Part shown: one piece after another, positions 11,240-23,300 of the stretch | How positions within the stretch are numbered: the first letter of the stretch is position 1 | Layout of the letters: every line of letters starts with the position of its first letter | From: Membranipora membranacea | Taxonomy: Eukaryota > Bryozoa > Gymnolaemata > Cheilostomatida > Membraniporidae | Direction of reading: 5' to 3' | NCBI GenBank assembly: GCA_914767715.1 | Contig: OU612071.1 | Location: forward strand, 6,805,493 to 6,869,492 | Length of the DNA stretch: 64,000 nt | Notes under the pieces: model-generated | What the model was told of the DNA's origin: nothing | The model's database searches: none | Seen by the model: only the letters and a program-made list of their open reading frames with translations | Translations under genes and position numbers: made by a program

Positions 11240-14200
11240 TCAAAGATCAGAACCACCAATGCTCCATAGATGAACTAGTTGTTCAACATCCAGCTTATAA
11301 TACTGTATTGAGCACCCGCTGTATTTAGTCACCATGAGTATATCCTCGTCTATGTGAAGGTCAAAGTGATGGTCAGTACCACCTTTTTCTCCAGTCATCT
11401 TACCAAAAAGTTCACCTACAGAATCAAGAGAGGCGAGATTTGACAAGAATGTGTTTTTATAAGTACAACTTGATAGGAGGGAATTCAATATTGAAAGTAC
11501 CAAGTAGCAATTGTCATACCTTGATTGAATTTTTAACACTCCACTCAAATTTACATCCTCCTCTATCAATAGTTGATCACATCACTAAATAAAGTAAAGT
11601 TATCATAGACCTCCGCATCAAACATCAAATAACTTTATTTGTACCACAGTAACTTGCACTTTCAATGACAATCATTGGCGGACAAAGAATGATCAAAATG
11701 AGATAACAGAGCATATATCATTATTCCAGAGCCAATAAAAACTAACAACATGAAGTCGGTGTGAGGTGAGCTAACCTGAATTGATATCAAGTATCCATAT
11801 TGGAGTGTCAGCTGAGTAGCTAGAGGCAAGTACATATTGGTTCTTGTAGCAGACAACCCCTTCAGGGTACGTAATCTTCTTTGTTGTCCACAGCACCTCA
11901 CCACTTTCTATATTGACACTAAACACGCTGCCAGTAGAGTAGTCAGTTACTATCACTGTTTTATCATCACACACAGCCATTGAATTGAAACTACTGTGTG
12001 TCAAGGAACATTGGATTTTTTTAACAAGTTGCCCTGTTAGGGAGTACACAGCCAATGATTTTTCTGCTCCAATGGATACAACGACCTTCCCATTCATAAC
12101 CCTTAAACTATCATGATAACTATCATATGAACTGCCGGCATCCCAGGTTCTTTTAAGCAGACCTGATCTTTTGAAAACTCTCACTTGGTTTGCTGCCCAG
12201 ACATAAACTTCCTCCTCATAAATTTGGAGGCTTTCTACACAACCACCAGGATTACACAGAAGTGTCTGCTCATCTGATTTGGGATCAGTTTCATAAACTT
12301 CATCTGAATCTGAGCCTATGAAAGTGCTATTTCCATCAGTGGTCACGGACATAACATGGTATCCACTGTTGAGTTTGACCGTTTTAATCAATTGCATAGA
12401 AATGGGTGGGCCGGGCTGTTGTGGTGAAGGCTGAATGAGGAAACCATCATTGGCAACTGATAACTCCATAGCAGGCTGAATTTCTTCACACTCTAAAAGA
12501 AATTTTGGATGTCAGTATATTTCATAAGATGAATCAGGTCATTATTTACTAATTAATTGTTCATGATGTACTGATGCTCTATGTTACAACATATCTTTTG
12601 AATAAAATCAAAATAATACAGCGTACCTTTGGTGGAAATTTTCACATGATTGTCTGATTTTCTTAATGCTGGAATCTTCATCTTGATAAGTTGATGTATC
12701 AAGTCCTCTGTCTCATTGTATCTCGCAGTTACATCCACCTGTCAGAGGAGGAGATAAGTAATGAACAGGAATACAAGATGGCTGACTGGATGGATCATGC
12801 TATATTGAAGCGCAGTGTTTGTACATCACATGTACATAACACAGCAAAAAAAAAATAATACACAATATTTGATCAAGAAATTGGTAAGTAACTAAAACTC
12901 AGAACCAAATTTGAGAGCACAAGTGTATTTTTGATATTAAATAGCTGGTATGTGCTTGCACAGGGAATCATCATAGTTGTGTTGTGTCAATAATTGTTTT
13001 TCATATTATATATCAGGTTAATCATTACTGAGATTTTATTGGAAACTTTCGAATTTCTAAGTAATAAAGCTGTTCACCTCGGAACTCTTACTTTGTTGGT
13101 AACAATGTTTAATAGCTTTTTCAGGGGTCCAATTAACTCGCTGAATATTTCCTTTTGCTCCCTCATTTCTGTACGGTATCAGAGGGTTGAATAACAAGGC
13201 TCAACATAAGTGTTAAAATGAGTGTTTATCTAGTGCCCGATCATTGAGAAAGATTACATGACGTTAATCACTGACCAATTGTTGCCATAGGTTTTTGAGG
13301 CCGAGTGATTAATACTCAAAGAGTTCCTCACTTTTTTTTATTTCAAGATTGAGGGAATTTGTGATCTTCATCACATGGCAGACTTAACGGGAGTTACTTA
13401 TCCACATGGCTGACACATTGAAGCTTGGGCCATCACAAGTTTTATTCTTAATGAAGTTTTGATGAGGTTGATTACCTGATGATATGTGAAAAGTCGAGAC
13501 TCAATCCTTAAGGTCTGCCTGCTTATCCTGTCCAACATAACTCCAACTTCATCATCTAGGAAACCAGTCACCTCAGCTTTAAATTTAGCTCTCATTTCTT
13601 TTAGTTCGGTCTCAAGCTTCGCATATTTCTCAGTGATCTCATCAATCTGGAAGACATGGAATGAAAGAACATAAATATTCATAATTGGTAACAGAGTATT
13701 ATCAGTTTTTATATCTTGCAAGCAATTGGAACTCTTTATCGCGCAACCACTCTTTGTCTTTGAATTTCTGAATATTACAGCAATTTCTAGCCTTGCATTA
13801 TTACATTAAAATGTTTGCAATTGGTTCACATATAGACTTTATATTTCTGCTATGCGTTCAGATACTCTTATGGCACACAATAAATAATTGACCCAACTTG
13901 AGGTGTTCATCTGTGAGTTTCATTGTACCTGTTTGTCCCTTGCTCCGTGAAGTTCTTTTATCATTGCATCTGTTTCTGTTTCCCAGTCAGATATTGCAGC
14001 TGTCAGCTGTTTAGACATTCCTAGTAGGTGCTCCTCTTTCTCGTAAACCCATAGCTTCATCTTGTTAGCACTTTCTATCAGCTCTGCAACCAACATGTTA
14101 AGCCGAGAAAGTTTATGACTTGAACCTGAAAGAGATGAGGTGAAGTTTTCAATTTTTACGTAAACTACAAGCTAAGTTTTACGCTCAAACTAAAACTACT

Positions 14201-16483
14201 TACTGTGTAATTGTTATTTTATCGAGCTAGTTTAGCCACATAAAGGCTATGAAGTTCAATAGATTCCAAATGAGCCTGCCCTCAAATAAAGGGTATAAAC
14301 TTTATTCGCATGAGCTGTGAGAAGCGTTCTTGAAAGGCTTGATATTAATGTTACTAATTTTTGAATGCCACTAAGAGAAACAAACCATCAGTACATGATC
14401 CGATCCCCTGTGAAAAGTGGCATGTATGACAAAAGACGTTGTGACATCTCCCACAGCCTATACTGTAGGGTTCATCTATATGTGTCTGACAGTATCTGGT
14501 CTCCATCTTTCTGAACTCTTTCTTATATTCATCCATTCTGATGCGGGCATGATCATCCAAGGATTCGTTGTGGTGCTTTAAAAAAGATTATAAAATGCCA
14601 AATTAATTATAGTCATTCAGTCTTGCTTTAGCCTAACCAGTGATACCTATGCTTTTGTTTTCTGGAGAATATTGTTGCATCCATTGGCGTCTTTTTTCAC
14701 AATAATATATCAAACTTTTTTATATTGAAACCCATAACATACTCGTTGACATGTGTTTGTCTGCTAGATATTAGTATATACCTTTCCAATTGAGAACATG
14801 GCATTGCTACATCCACATTTAAGACAGTAACCTTGAGTATATCAAACCTACCTTCTCATGAGTCGTACAAAACTTCTTCTTACATATTATGCAGTAAATC
14901 TGAGCCAGCTCTCTTTTATCTTCTTTTCTCATACAAACATCACAGCAGAGAAACGCATCTAGTGGATCTGATGCATTTGGTAAGGAGCCGATTTCTTCAT
15001 CAAATACAGCTCTAAAATTACATTAACTATCATAATTCTGTTAGCAGTCCATGGCTACAGTCTACAGGGGAATATTTGGAAAACATAGTTTTCATATTAT
15101 CATCAGATTCACACAGGCCCTCTGTTCTTGAACTGAGCTAGACCAAAAAAAGTGCTCAGAACCTTTTTTTCGAGCCTCAAAAATAATAGATTAAACAAAT
15201 AATATTATTAGTGAATGCTCCTGATATTAAAGATTGTCCAGTCGGATTCACATTGTTGTGATAAGGCAGAGATAAGAAATCTTGAACGATGCAAAACAAT
15301 GCTCTACTCTTGCAAATAAGCCTATTTATGCCTTCCTCTTTCATTGTTGATGCTTGATATAGAATCATGGTATTTCAATAAAATGTGATGGACCAAAGGC
15401 CATCGAGTGAACAAGATTTTGGAGCAGTAACTCCGCATCACAGCACCATTCACATCATTAAATTTGCAACCAATGACAGCAGGCGTCAATCAGGATATTG
15501 AACGATAATGATGTAGCCATTATAGGAACAATTGGTTCAATAAATAGACTAAAGTTTTATCAAAGTGCTTGGTATTACATTTACAGTGAGGCCATCGCTC
15601 AATTGATTTATAGTTAGTGGTTGGTGATAGGGAAGAGTTATCATGGTAACCAAGATGAAACAATGTTTCTGTCTTCAGATAAAATCGCCATTGTTCTTGG
15701 TCTTCATTGTGACACCCCCTGTCAGAAACCTTATCAATCTTTCTGCCCATTGATTGTTATCTAATAGTGAAAGTATACTTGTTCCCGTTAATCATCTCCT
15801 CGTGGAGTGTACCATCTAAATTCAAATGATGACGATGGCGATTACGGCATTTAAATCGAGAAAGCGCAACTGATAATCTGAAGCCTTGATCAATTCCGGA
15901 AGAATGTTGGCTATGATTTTGGTTATGTTTTAGTATAAGAGTTTTATTTCCCTGTATATGAACTCTTTTGAGTACTTAGAATTGAATCAAGGTCATGCTA
16001 CATGAAATGACGAACGGTTGTGACAATGGGAGTGACACTGCCTGGGATGAGAACCTTTGTGAGAAAAAGGAAGACTATATCCTACTGATTGACAATCCTG
16101 AATCTGATGCGTTTCAAGCACAAGCCTAAAGCCAGACATGAAATCAGTTTAGACATAGAAATTAATACCGAAAGTGAGTGACAGTGCCCTGAGAAGCAAA
16201 TCTTTCATGTACACATGAATCGATATGATAATCGGCCTGTCCGTTGCCATGATATCTAAGAATATTTCCAGTCGTCAAAGCACTTAATGATTATATATAC
16301 AAGGCAACTGAATTCTCACCTGCATAGAGAACACTTGACTACCTTGGTGACCTCAGAATCCTTAGTCAAACATTTCACACAGAATATATGTCCAGGATGA
16401 CACGGTAGCCTCTTCAACTCATCGTTCTCATAGCAGAGAGAGCACTCCAGAAATTCTTCTTCTCTTTCAGTAGATTCGGCCAT
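11240..16483 (-). CDS. TRIM-type RING E3 ubiquitin ligase with C-terminal beta-propeller, gene A
   Basis: Exons (minus strand): 16320-16483, 14852-15011, 14386-14575, 13929-14125, 13476-13646, 12627-12738, 11776-12492, 11240-11415; all junctions are GT/AG and phases join, giving 628 residues. RING C3HC4 at 14-54 (C14, C17, C28, H32, C35, C38, C51, C54); B-box-like zinc region 78-117; second B-box-like CQTH..CGRC..CHTC at 137-161; coiled coil about 173-331; six repeated propeller strands (YVWAANQVRVFKRSG, LAVYSLTGQLVKK, VIVTDYSTG) at about 345-628. A 66-nt exon used between the last two in the sister copy is broken here: its acceptor is deleted and one A is inserted (11520-11575). Skipping it keeps frame. 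Start: only ATG ahead of the RING, 85 bp from a TATA box. TRIM proteins ubiquitinate bound targets in the cytoplasm; substrate unknown. NHL-like or another propeller class cannot be settled by eye. Confidence 0.8.
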
Positions 16484-16565
16484 TTTTACGTTGAATAATT
16501 TAAATCAAACAGCAGGCTACTGTGAAGCACAAGCCTATATTGTTTGTGACGATCACCTGTCTGCG

Positions 16566-16573
16566 TTTATAAA
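16566..16573 (-). promoter_or_regulatory. TATA box of TRIM gene A
   Basis: TTTATAAA lies 83-90 bp upstream of the ATG at 16483. The same box (CATTTATAAATG) occurs in the repeat units at 41-48 kb, but the segment holding it is deleted in gene B. Confidence 0.6.
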
Positions 16574-16702
16574 TGTAGCTAGGCGATGAAACTATGGCAT
16601 TCCTCTGAGATAAGCATATTGCATAAACTTGATAACACTGCTTGCTCTCTATGTCACAATGCAAACAAAACTGATAATATCCGCTTCAAAGTTCACATAA
16701 AA

Positions 16703-16712
16703 GGGGATTTCT
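16703..16712 (+). promoter_or_regulatory. Kappa-B-like site GGGGATTTCT in TRIM promoter
   Basis: GGGGATTTCT differs at one position from the NF-kappa-B consensus GGGRNWYYCC. It sits about 220 bp upstream of the gene A start and is kept in gene B (40804-40813) and in every promoter copy of the tandem array. Binding is an inference. Confidence 0.4.
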
Positions 16713-16833
16713 CATCTTGATGTTGACTGACAATGAAATTAGCAAGCGGTTAGGTCCTATTTTATGATCTTTACATTGTGTTTTCAGTCTGAATAGGTTG
16801 TACTGTGGTCATGACAGGTTGCTCATCAATCAT

Positions 16834-17274
16834 GTATTGAGTTACCCCTTCCTATTGAGGTAGTGGGCAACTCAATGCTAAAGGTGTTACTCATTTTTAC
16901 TCAAATTGGTCCAGCTTATTTGTTTTGGATCAATTTTTATAAATATCAATCTTGCTGGAGAGGAAATCCGATCAATTCAAAATTCAAAAATGCACAAACC
17001 ATTTCAGAATAAGCTAAGCTTTCACGATTTAAATGATAAATTCCAGAAGTTCGAATGTGATACATCAAAGAGCATTGCACAGATGTCGCAATTTGTCGGC
17101 TTCAATGGTTGAATTTTCCTGAAAAAGTTTGTCCGTTTTTGTATTCTATCTTATAGGATTCATATCAAGGAGTTTTGATTCAATTAAATGAGCTGGATCA
17201 ATAAGAGTAAATAAACTTGACAGCTTTTGTATTGAGTTGCCCACTACTTCAACAGGAAGGGGTAACTCCATACA
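16834..17274. repeat. Repeat bounded by inverted hairpins
   Basis: GTATTGAGTTACCCCTTCCT..GGGCAACTCAAT at 16834-16877 is inverted at 17229-17274. Each end is itself a hairpin of the TATGGAGTT family (see 1466). It is a 441-bp MITE-like unit between the divergent TRIM copies A and C, with no coding content. No clear target duplication. Confidence 0.6.
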
Positions 17275-17560
17275 AACTAAACATGATCAACAACGAGTAA
17301 AATAGAGGTGTTGTTATGTTTGGATGTTGCCCCCACGGGTGGAGTCACCAACTCGGGCAGCCTAAATTCAACTCTTTCACAGGTGTTTGATGTTCAAAAT
17401 TGTGTTATATTTTGTCACATTAAACCATTATCAAGTTATCTACTCCTTTATTATTTACTTTGTAGGCCAGTTTGATGAACTAGCTGTCATGTTTATGGTG
17501 CAACCCACTAAGATCATAAATTAGGTCATAAAATGATTCCATAATCATTTGCGTCATTGA

Positions 17561-18491
17561 GCTGCGAAATCCTCTTTTATGTGAACCTTGAAGCCGATAT
17601 TACCAGTTTTTATTTACATTGTGTCGCAGAGAACAAACAGTGTTATCAGGTTTATGCAATACGCTTATCTTCAATTTACAACATAGTTTCACCGCCTATG
17701 TATATTTAATAGTTGAAAGTAGGTGATTGTAACATACAACATTTGCTTGCGCGTTTTTAACTCCAAAATTTCATGTCTGGCCGATGCACAAAACTCCCAG
17801 CCATAGTTTGTGGAAATGATAACATGTAAATAATGCTAGTTTCAGACCATAAAGCCATATTTGTCAGAAAAATGGTTGTTATTATTTGATCAAGGCTTTG
17901 GATTATTAGTTTAGGTGCGCTCTTCTCGATTTAAATTCCCTCCTCGCCATCGTAATAATTTGAGTTAAGATGGTACCACTCCATGACAAAATGACTAATG
18001 GGAAAAAGTACTTGCATTAATAGAAAACAAACGATTGGCAGAACATTGCTTAGAGCTCTGATCAGGGTCGTCATAATGAGGACAAAGAACAATGGCAAAT
18101 GGATCTGAAAACAGAAACATTATTTCATCTTGTTTACGTTGATAACTGTTCCCTATCACCATTGTTTTGAATAATTCTCACCAACAGCTAACTTCAGATA
18201 GATTGTGCGATTGCCTCACTGTGATTATTAGACACCCATTATTTTTATAAAACTTTAGTCAATTTATTGAACCTATTGTCTCCTTTGATGGCAATTCCCC
18301 ATAGATTTTAAAAATTATCTATGCCATTCCCTTATTATATTAAATATCCTGATTGTTCCTTGTCCTTGGTCGCTTAAATAAAAAACTAGGGCATGCTTGA
18401 TTATGACATAATAATATATACATGAACGATATGTTCACAGTCTTCCATTGTGTTCAGAGACATCGATTGATATGATAACTCATGTCGTTTA
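17561..18491 (+). other. Promoter and intron 1 remnant of TRIM copy C
   Basis: The sequence from about 17561 (TTATGTGAACCTTGAAGCCG) matches the gene A promoter in inverted orientation, but the kappa-B-like box reads CGAAATCCTC and the TATA region reads TATATTTAAT. At about 17755 it passes directly into text homologous to gene A intron 1 (TTTCATGTCTGGC). The RING exon is therefore deleted. Intron homology continues to 18490. Confidence 0.7.
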
Positions 18492-20098
18492 AGGACTGTG
18501 TTTGATGAGGGAATCGGCTCCCTACCATCTGCTGGAGATCCGTCAGATAAATTTCTCTGCTGTGATGCCTGTATGAGAAAAGCAGATAAGAGAGAGTTGG
18601 CTCAGATTTACTGTATAATCGGTAAGAAAAAGTTTTGTACAGCTCATGAGAAGGTAGGTGATAGTACTACGACTACCAAAAGTAAGGCAATGTCAAGGTC
18701 TTTCCTCAAAGTACCATACGGCCTGGCATCAGCTCTTTTATGCAACCCAGCCAATCAGAGCCAACACATTGGCTACTTTAAGTATATGATCATCCCAATT
18801 AATTATTTTGCTATTTATGCCTACAAATGTAGAAAGATTTTCAAATAACAATCAGAACACTAATTTGATAGTCATGATTGAGCTCTGTGACTTTTTTCAT
18901 TCATTTTGACAGTGAATTTAAATTTGATAAAGCTGAGTTTTCCTTATATAAAACTGTCATGTTTACCTAGAGCCACAATGATTCCCTGGATGATCATGCC
19001 CGGATGAGAATGGATGAGTATAAGAAAGAGTTCAGACGACTGGAGACCAGATACTGTCAGACTCACACAGATGAACGGTACAGTGTAGGCTGTGAGATAT
19101 GGCACAATGTCTATTGTGTCACATGTCATCTTGTACAGGGGATCGGCTCGTGTACTGATGGTTTGTTTCTCTTAGTGGCAGTCAACCATTAGACATCAGC
19201 TTATCAAAAGCTATTCAAGGAACATGATCACAGTTCATAAAGAATCAATTTTTATCCAAAGTTATGCTGGTCTTAAATATCACCAGCAACACTTAAATAG
19301 GGGCAGATAACCCTTTTACGAAGGAATATTTTGGGGTAGAGACTCATGTATATGGTTACATCTCTTAAAAAAGAAAACAACAGAAAGGTAATTCGGAAGC
19401 AATGCTTCGCTCAGATTTACAACAGAAGTTTGATAGTTAAATAATGCACCTTACCTTTTTTAGGTTCAGCCCATGAACTTTTTCCACTTGACACTCTGGT
19501 CGCAGAACTGATAGAAAAAGCTAACGAGATGAAACTGTGGGTTTATGAGAAAGAGGAGCACCGACTAGGAATGTCTAAACAACTGACAGCTGAAATATCT
19601 GACTGGGAAACAGATGCAATGAAGAAACAACTGCATGAAGCGAGGGACAAACAGGTACACTTTATCAGACAGAACATTTTATATTTGGCTGTGCACAAGA
19701 ATGACCAGGAGCAAAAGAACATACAGTGGTTGACAGTGGTTAAAAGCTTGAAAAGCTGCAATTGTTTAGATTCTAAAACTCAATAGAAATATTCTTTGGT
19801 GTCGTGCCTTCCAGATTGAAGAGATCATGAAGAAATATGCAGAGCTCAAGACCAAATTGAAAGATATGAGAGCCAAATTTAAAGCTGAGGTGACAACTTT
19901 TCTAGATGATGAACTTGGAGTTATGTTGGACAAGATAAACAGACAGACCTTAAGGATTGAGTCTCGACTCTTCACATATCATCAGGTAAACAACTCCACC
20001 TAATTTTCATAAGAATGTCGCATATTCGACCCACTTAGGGCCGAATATCCGAGCAGAACAGACACCACTATTTTATTCATTTTGCCCATGTTTATTTT

Positions 20099-20144
20099 GT
20101 ATGGAGTTAACTTTTTCCTGTTGAGGAAGAAGGCAACTCCATAC
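20099..20144 (+). repeat. Hairpin repeat, TATGGAGTT family
   Basis: GTATGGAGTTAACTTTTTCC pairs with GGAAGAAGGCAACTCCATAC. It lies inside the enlarged intron of TRIM copy C and continues to about 20280 with the same text as 1525-1640. Confidence 0.65.
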
Positions 20145-20475
20145 AAATAGTGTTTTGTTCACCTAATCAAATTTATCCACAACATTGTTTTTTAGAATTT
20201 TGTTACAAGTAGGTATCAATTCAATTTACTAATGACTCATAGTTTAGATGCCTTTTCGACATTAAAATCAATTTTTTATTCTTGATAGCAAACTAAGCTA
20301 GATACCAGAAAAGCAATCTATACCATACCAGAAAAAACATGCTCCAAGGGCTCTCCCACCAGAACTGTCCTTCCTTGATGTTCCCCCGGTTTTTATATGC
20401 ACCGGGGTTCATCACTGTGGGTGAGCATGGCCAAAAAACCGGAGGTTGCATTTGCCCATCCTCTTGAAAAACGGC

Positions 20476-20745
20476 GATTGGATTTAGATTTTTTGTCTGA
20501 TAAAAAGGTTTAATGATACTCATTATTTATATGATAGTGATTGAACCCTCCAAAAAGCAGAGATTGGATTTAGATTTTTTGTCTGATAAAAAGGTTTAAT
20601 TATACACATTATTTATATGATAGCGAGTGAACCCTCCAAAAAAGCGGAGATTGGAAATTAATTTTTGTCTGATAAAAAGGTTTAATTATACACATTATTT
20701 ATATGCTTGCGATTGAACCTCCCAAAACGGCGCAGATGGGGTGTC
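20476..20745 (+). repeat. Three tandem copies of an 87-bp repeat
   Basis: GATTGG..TTTTTTGTCTGATAAAAAGG begins at 20476, 20562 and 20649, with a partial fourth near 20735. Unit length is 86-87 bp. It lies in an intron of TRIM copy C. Confidence 0.8.
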
Positions 20746-21072
20746 TGATAGCTGACAGTAATTTAATTACGCCTAATACATAACAGATTTCATCAAAAGA
20801 TAAAACTGAGATTTGTCTCTGATTTGATGTGGTTGACGCTGTCTGGTATCACTTGCTTCCATCTTCTTGTTTTTATTCTCTCTATCCAAAATCTCCTGAG
20901 CTGTGAGAACTTGCGATCTCACAACTTCTGCCCTCCCTTTTTATTGACTCTCCTGAGTCATCCGAGAAAGCTGTGCGGTTATCTCACAAGAATACAACTT
21001 CGATGTATAGGCCATGTGAATAATAAGTGCAACTGCACTTTAAGATTCTGACCTGGTCATGTATTATGACTC

Positions 21073-21141
21073 TGTTGATAGGTAGCCTGTCTTGACAAGC
21101 TCCCACTGAACAAAGCTTGTCAAGACAAGCTAGTTGATAGG
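21073..21141. repeat. Short hairpin insertion with 10-bp direct repeats
   Basis: AGCCTGTCTTGACAAGCT and AGCTTGTCAAGACAAGCT form a stem with a loop of about 12 nt. The hairpin is flanked on both sides by GTTGATAGGT, like a target duplication. The same terminal text occurs at 54574 inside the Ginger1-type element. Confidence 0.7.
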
Positions 21142-22064
21142 TTGCTACGCGTTTAAATAATTATAATTGTTTTGTCTTCTCATAAGTACTGCACTTCGGT
21201 AGATGGATCCATATCAACCAGTCATTGCTTGCTCAAGTCCAATTTTTGTCCTGTCCAGGTTGATGTGACTGCTAAGTACTTATCAACTTATCAAGATGAA
21301 GATTCCTGTATTCAAAGAATCAACCAATCATGTGCAAGTTTCCACAAAAGGTACGCATCTTAAGTTCTTCTCCGCTGTATTGGTCTGGTTTTGTTTAACT
21401 GATACTTTGTATCTTAGTACATCAGCATTCATAATGAATGATTACTTACTCAATACTACCCCCCAAATGACTGATTTTTGTTATCCCAAAATTGCATTTA
21501 TATCTACTGTTTTATTAGAGTGTCGAGAAATTCAGTCTTCAATGGAGTTGACAGTTGCAAAAGACGGCCTCCTGAATCAGCCCTCACCTCAGCAACCCCA
21601 CCCACCCAGCACCTTAAAATTAATAAAAACGGTTAAACTCACTAGTCGGCAGCGCCCCCTGTCTGTGACTACCCACGGATATAACACTTACATAGGCTTA
21701 TATGGAGGTCAACTTTGCAAGTTTGTTGGGGAATCAGATGAGCAGAAACTCCTGTGTAGTCCTAGAGGTCAAGTGTCAATTGTTCAAGTTTATAATAATG
21801 ATCTGTATGTTTTAGCAGGGAATGTGTTGAAAGGTTTCGAACAATCAGGTCTACTTCAACGATCATGGAATATACCTGCTGGTAGTGGTTATGATTGTAT
21901 AAGAGTTTTGGATGACAAGGTCGTTGTACCTGATGTGACCCAAAAATCATTGGTTGTGTATTCACTTACAGGGCAGGTAGTAAAAAACATCCAATGTCCA
22001 GATCATAGAGTTATTATATACTCTAGAGTGGACAATGCAGTGCTAAAAACGTCCTACTTAATTA

Positions 22065-22410
22065 TTGCGAAATCCATGACACAACGCAATCTGGTTGTGC
22101 ATGGCTAGTGCCTGTATCATATAACTTTTCGTTGAGAATATACGTATTGAGTATGGAAATTTAGATTTTTAGAGCGCTTAGAGCCATTTTATCGGAAATT
22201 TTTTATGTGACACTATGTGGATCACTTGCAGGTATTCTAACTTTCAATTCTATGACGCAACAAAATCTGGTTGTGCGTGGATAGTGCATGAATCATTGAC
22301 TTTATCATTGAAAATATTAGATTTTGACATACAAATTTGGTTTATGGAACACTTATAGCCAGTTTTTTCAGAGAATCTCACATGTAGCACCATTTACATC
22401 ACCTGCAGGT
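22065..22410 (+). repeat. Two tandem copies of a 175-bp repeat
   Basis: ATGACACAACGCAATCTGG at 22076 and ATGACGCAACAAAATCTGG at 22253 start two similar units that both end near ATCACtTGCAGGTATTyT. Non-coding. Confidence 0.65.
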
Positions 22411-22635
22411 ATTTTCTCTTCCAGTCAGTAGAAAACAGCTGCTGCTTGTGTGAGTTTTTTTTGGTTCAAAAGAAACACTGTACATCTATACCACACAACC
22501 AATTGTTCTAAGAATTTGAAGCTTTATCAGACTATCAGGTTTATTGTCATGGTAGTTTTCAGTTTTCTGTACCAGAGTATCCTATACATTGCCTGACTGC
22601 CATGATAATGTAGCCTCAGACTTGGATTATGTGTA

Positions 22636-23300
22636 TGCTTATGACTGTGATTTCAGTGATGAGACGATACCCTCTATGTGCTGCATTGTGAGACCTGAGG
22701 CCAAACGCTGCAGTGGGAAGATTATTGTGCCACAACATATATCAGACTCGGGACGGAGTTTCTGCAAGTCTCATGAGTATTTACAAATATTAGAATTGTT
22801 GCAACCTACCGGATCGGGTAGATACATCAGCAGAAGCGTTGATGCTGACCAATGAAAGAGTTTTTATTATTGAACATAACTGAGCTGGGATCTCTGAATA
22901 TCTCAGATGCAGCCTCAAACCCAAACTTGTTTTTGTTCACCTTTAATACTTAGGTTATTATAGACCTCTATGCAATAACTTGAGAAATGAAATTAAAGTT
23001 GTATCCGCTGTCAAAGCATTTTTATACGTCTAATGAGTCGTCAATTATGGGTGATGACCTTTGCCTGTGATATTGCCATACATTGAAATGAAGCGATACA
23101 GAAATTTTAGTCTGACCTCAATATATTTTCAGTTCGCTTTGAGGTTGGTATGTTTGGTGAGACTGTCGTCATACCAGTAACCAATTGTGATGAGTTCAAC
23201 CTACAAGTAAAGGTTGGAGAATGTTCATTTACGTTACACAGGTTTGACCTTGACACATGCAGTTGCAGTGTTTCCTCCACAACCATATGCACTGTATGAT
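22636..23300 (+). CDS. Unrecognised gene fragment with Cys/His cluster, copy 1
   Basis: Two candidate exons. The first, after the acceptor GTGATTTCAG at about 22656, reads PSMCCIVRPEAKRC, then GRSFCKSHEYLQ; its C..C..C..C-x2-H spacing resembles small zinc-binding modules (C3H type), but this is weak. The second, after TATATTTTCAG at 23133, reads FEVGMFGETVVIPVTNCDEF and FDLDTCSCSVSS to a stop near 23300. A diverged copy of both lies 2.4 kb downstream at 25040-25640 in the same order. No start codon or donor could be fixed, and I do not recognise the family. Frame conservation with several silent-type changes suggests past coding function. Confidence 0.35.

Larger units (their letters stand above)
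7266..16750. repeat. Segmental duplication, copy 1 (9.5 kb)
   Basis: Collinear with 31312-40850 in the same orientation, 24 kb away, covering the whole TRIM gene and its 3' and 5' flanks. Similarity starts at TACTAA..GCAAAAGATTATGG (7276 and 31319) and ends just upstream of the TRIM promoter. Differences include small indels, a 190-bp segment present only here (about 10030-10220), and a 518-bp MITE present only in copy 2. The left edge abuts truncated LINE copy 1. Confidence 0.9.
18492..22008 (+). pseudogene. TRIM copy C, RING-less and truncated pseudogene
   Basis: Exon remnants: 18492-18651 (B-box 1), 18972-19161 (B-box 2), 19464-19654 and 19815-19985 (coiled coil), 21259-21350 (coiled coil) and 21522-22008 (propeller). 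Lesions: no RING exon; a zinc cysteine replaced by Gly (CIIGKKKFC against CIICKKKFC); CGRC changed to CEIW in the second zinc site; a 20-bp deletion in the third coiled-coil exon that shifts the frame; and the propeller ends after GQVVKNIQCPDHRV, losing about the last third and the final exon. It is clearly more diverged than A and B are from each other, so it is the older copy. It lies inverted, head-to-head with gene A. Confidence 0.85.

Noticed and set aside
13080-13180. Possible extra coiled-coil exon (MREQKEIFSELIGPLKK) between TRIM coiled-coil exons in gene A
   Set aside because: It has acceptor- and donor-like borders, but its phase does not fit either neighbour, gene B has a TAG in the same frame, and the flanking exons join perfectly without it.
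18492-22008. TRIM copy C as a functional third TRIM gene
   Set aside because: The missing RING exon, lost zinc ligands, a 20-bp frameshifting deletion and a truncated propeller together indicate a pseudogene.
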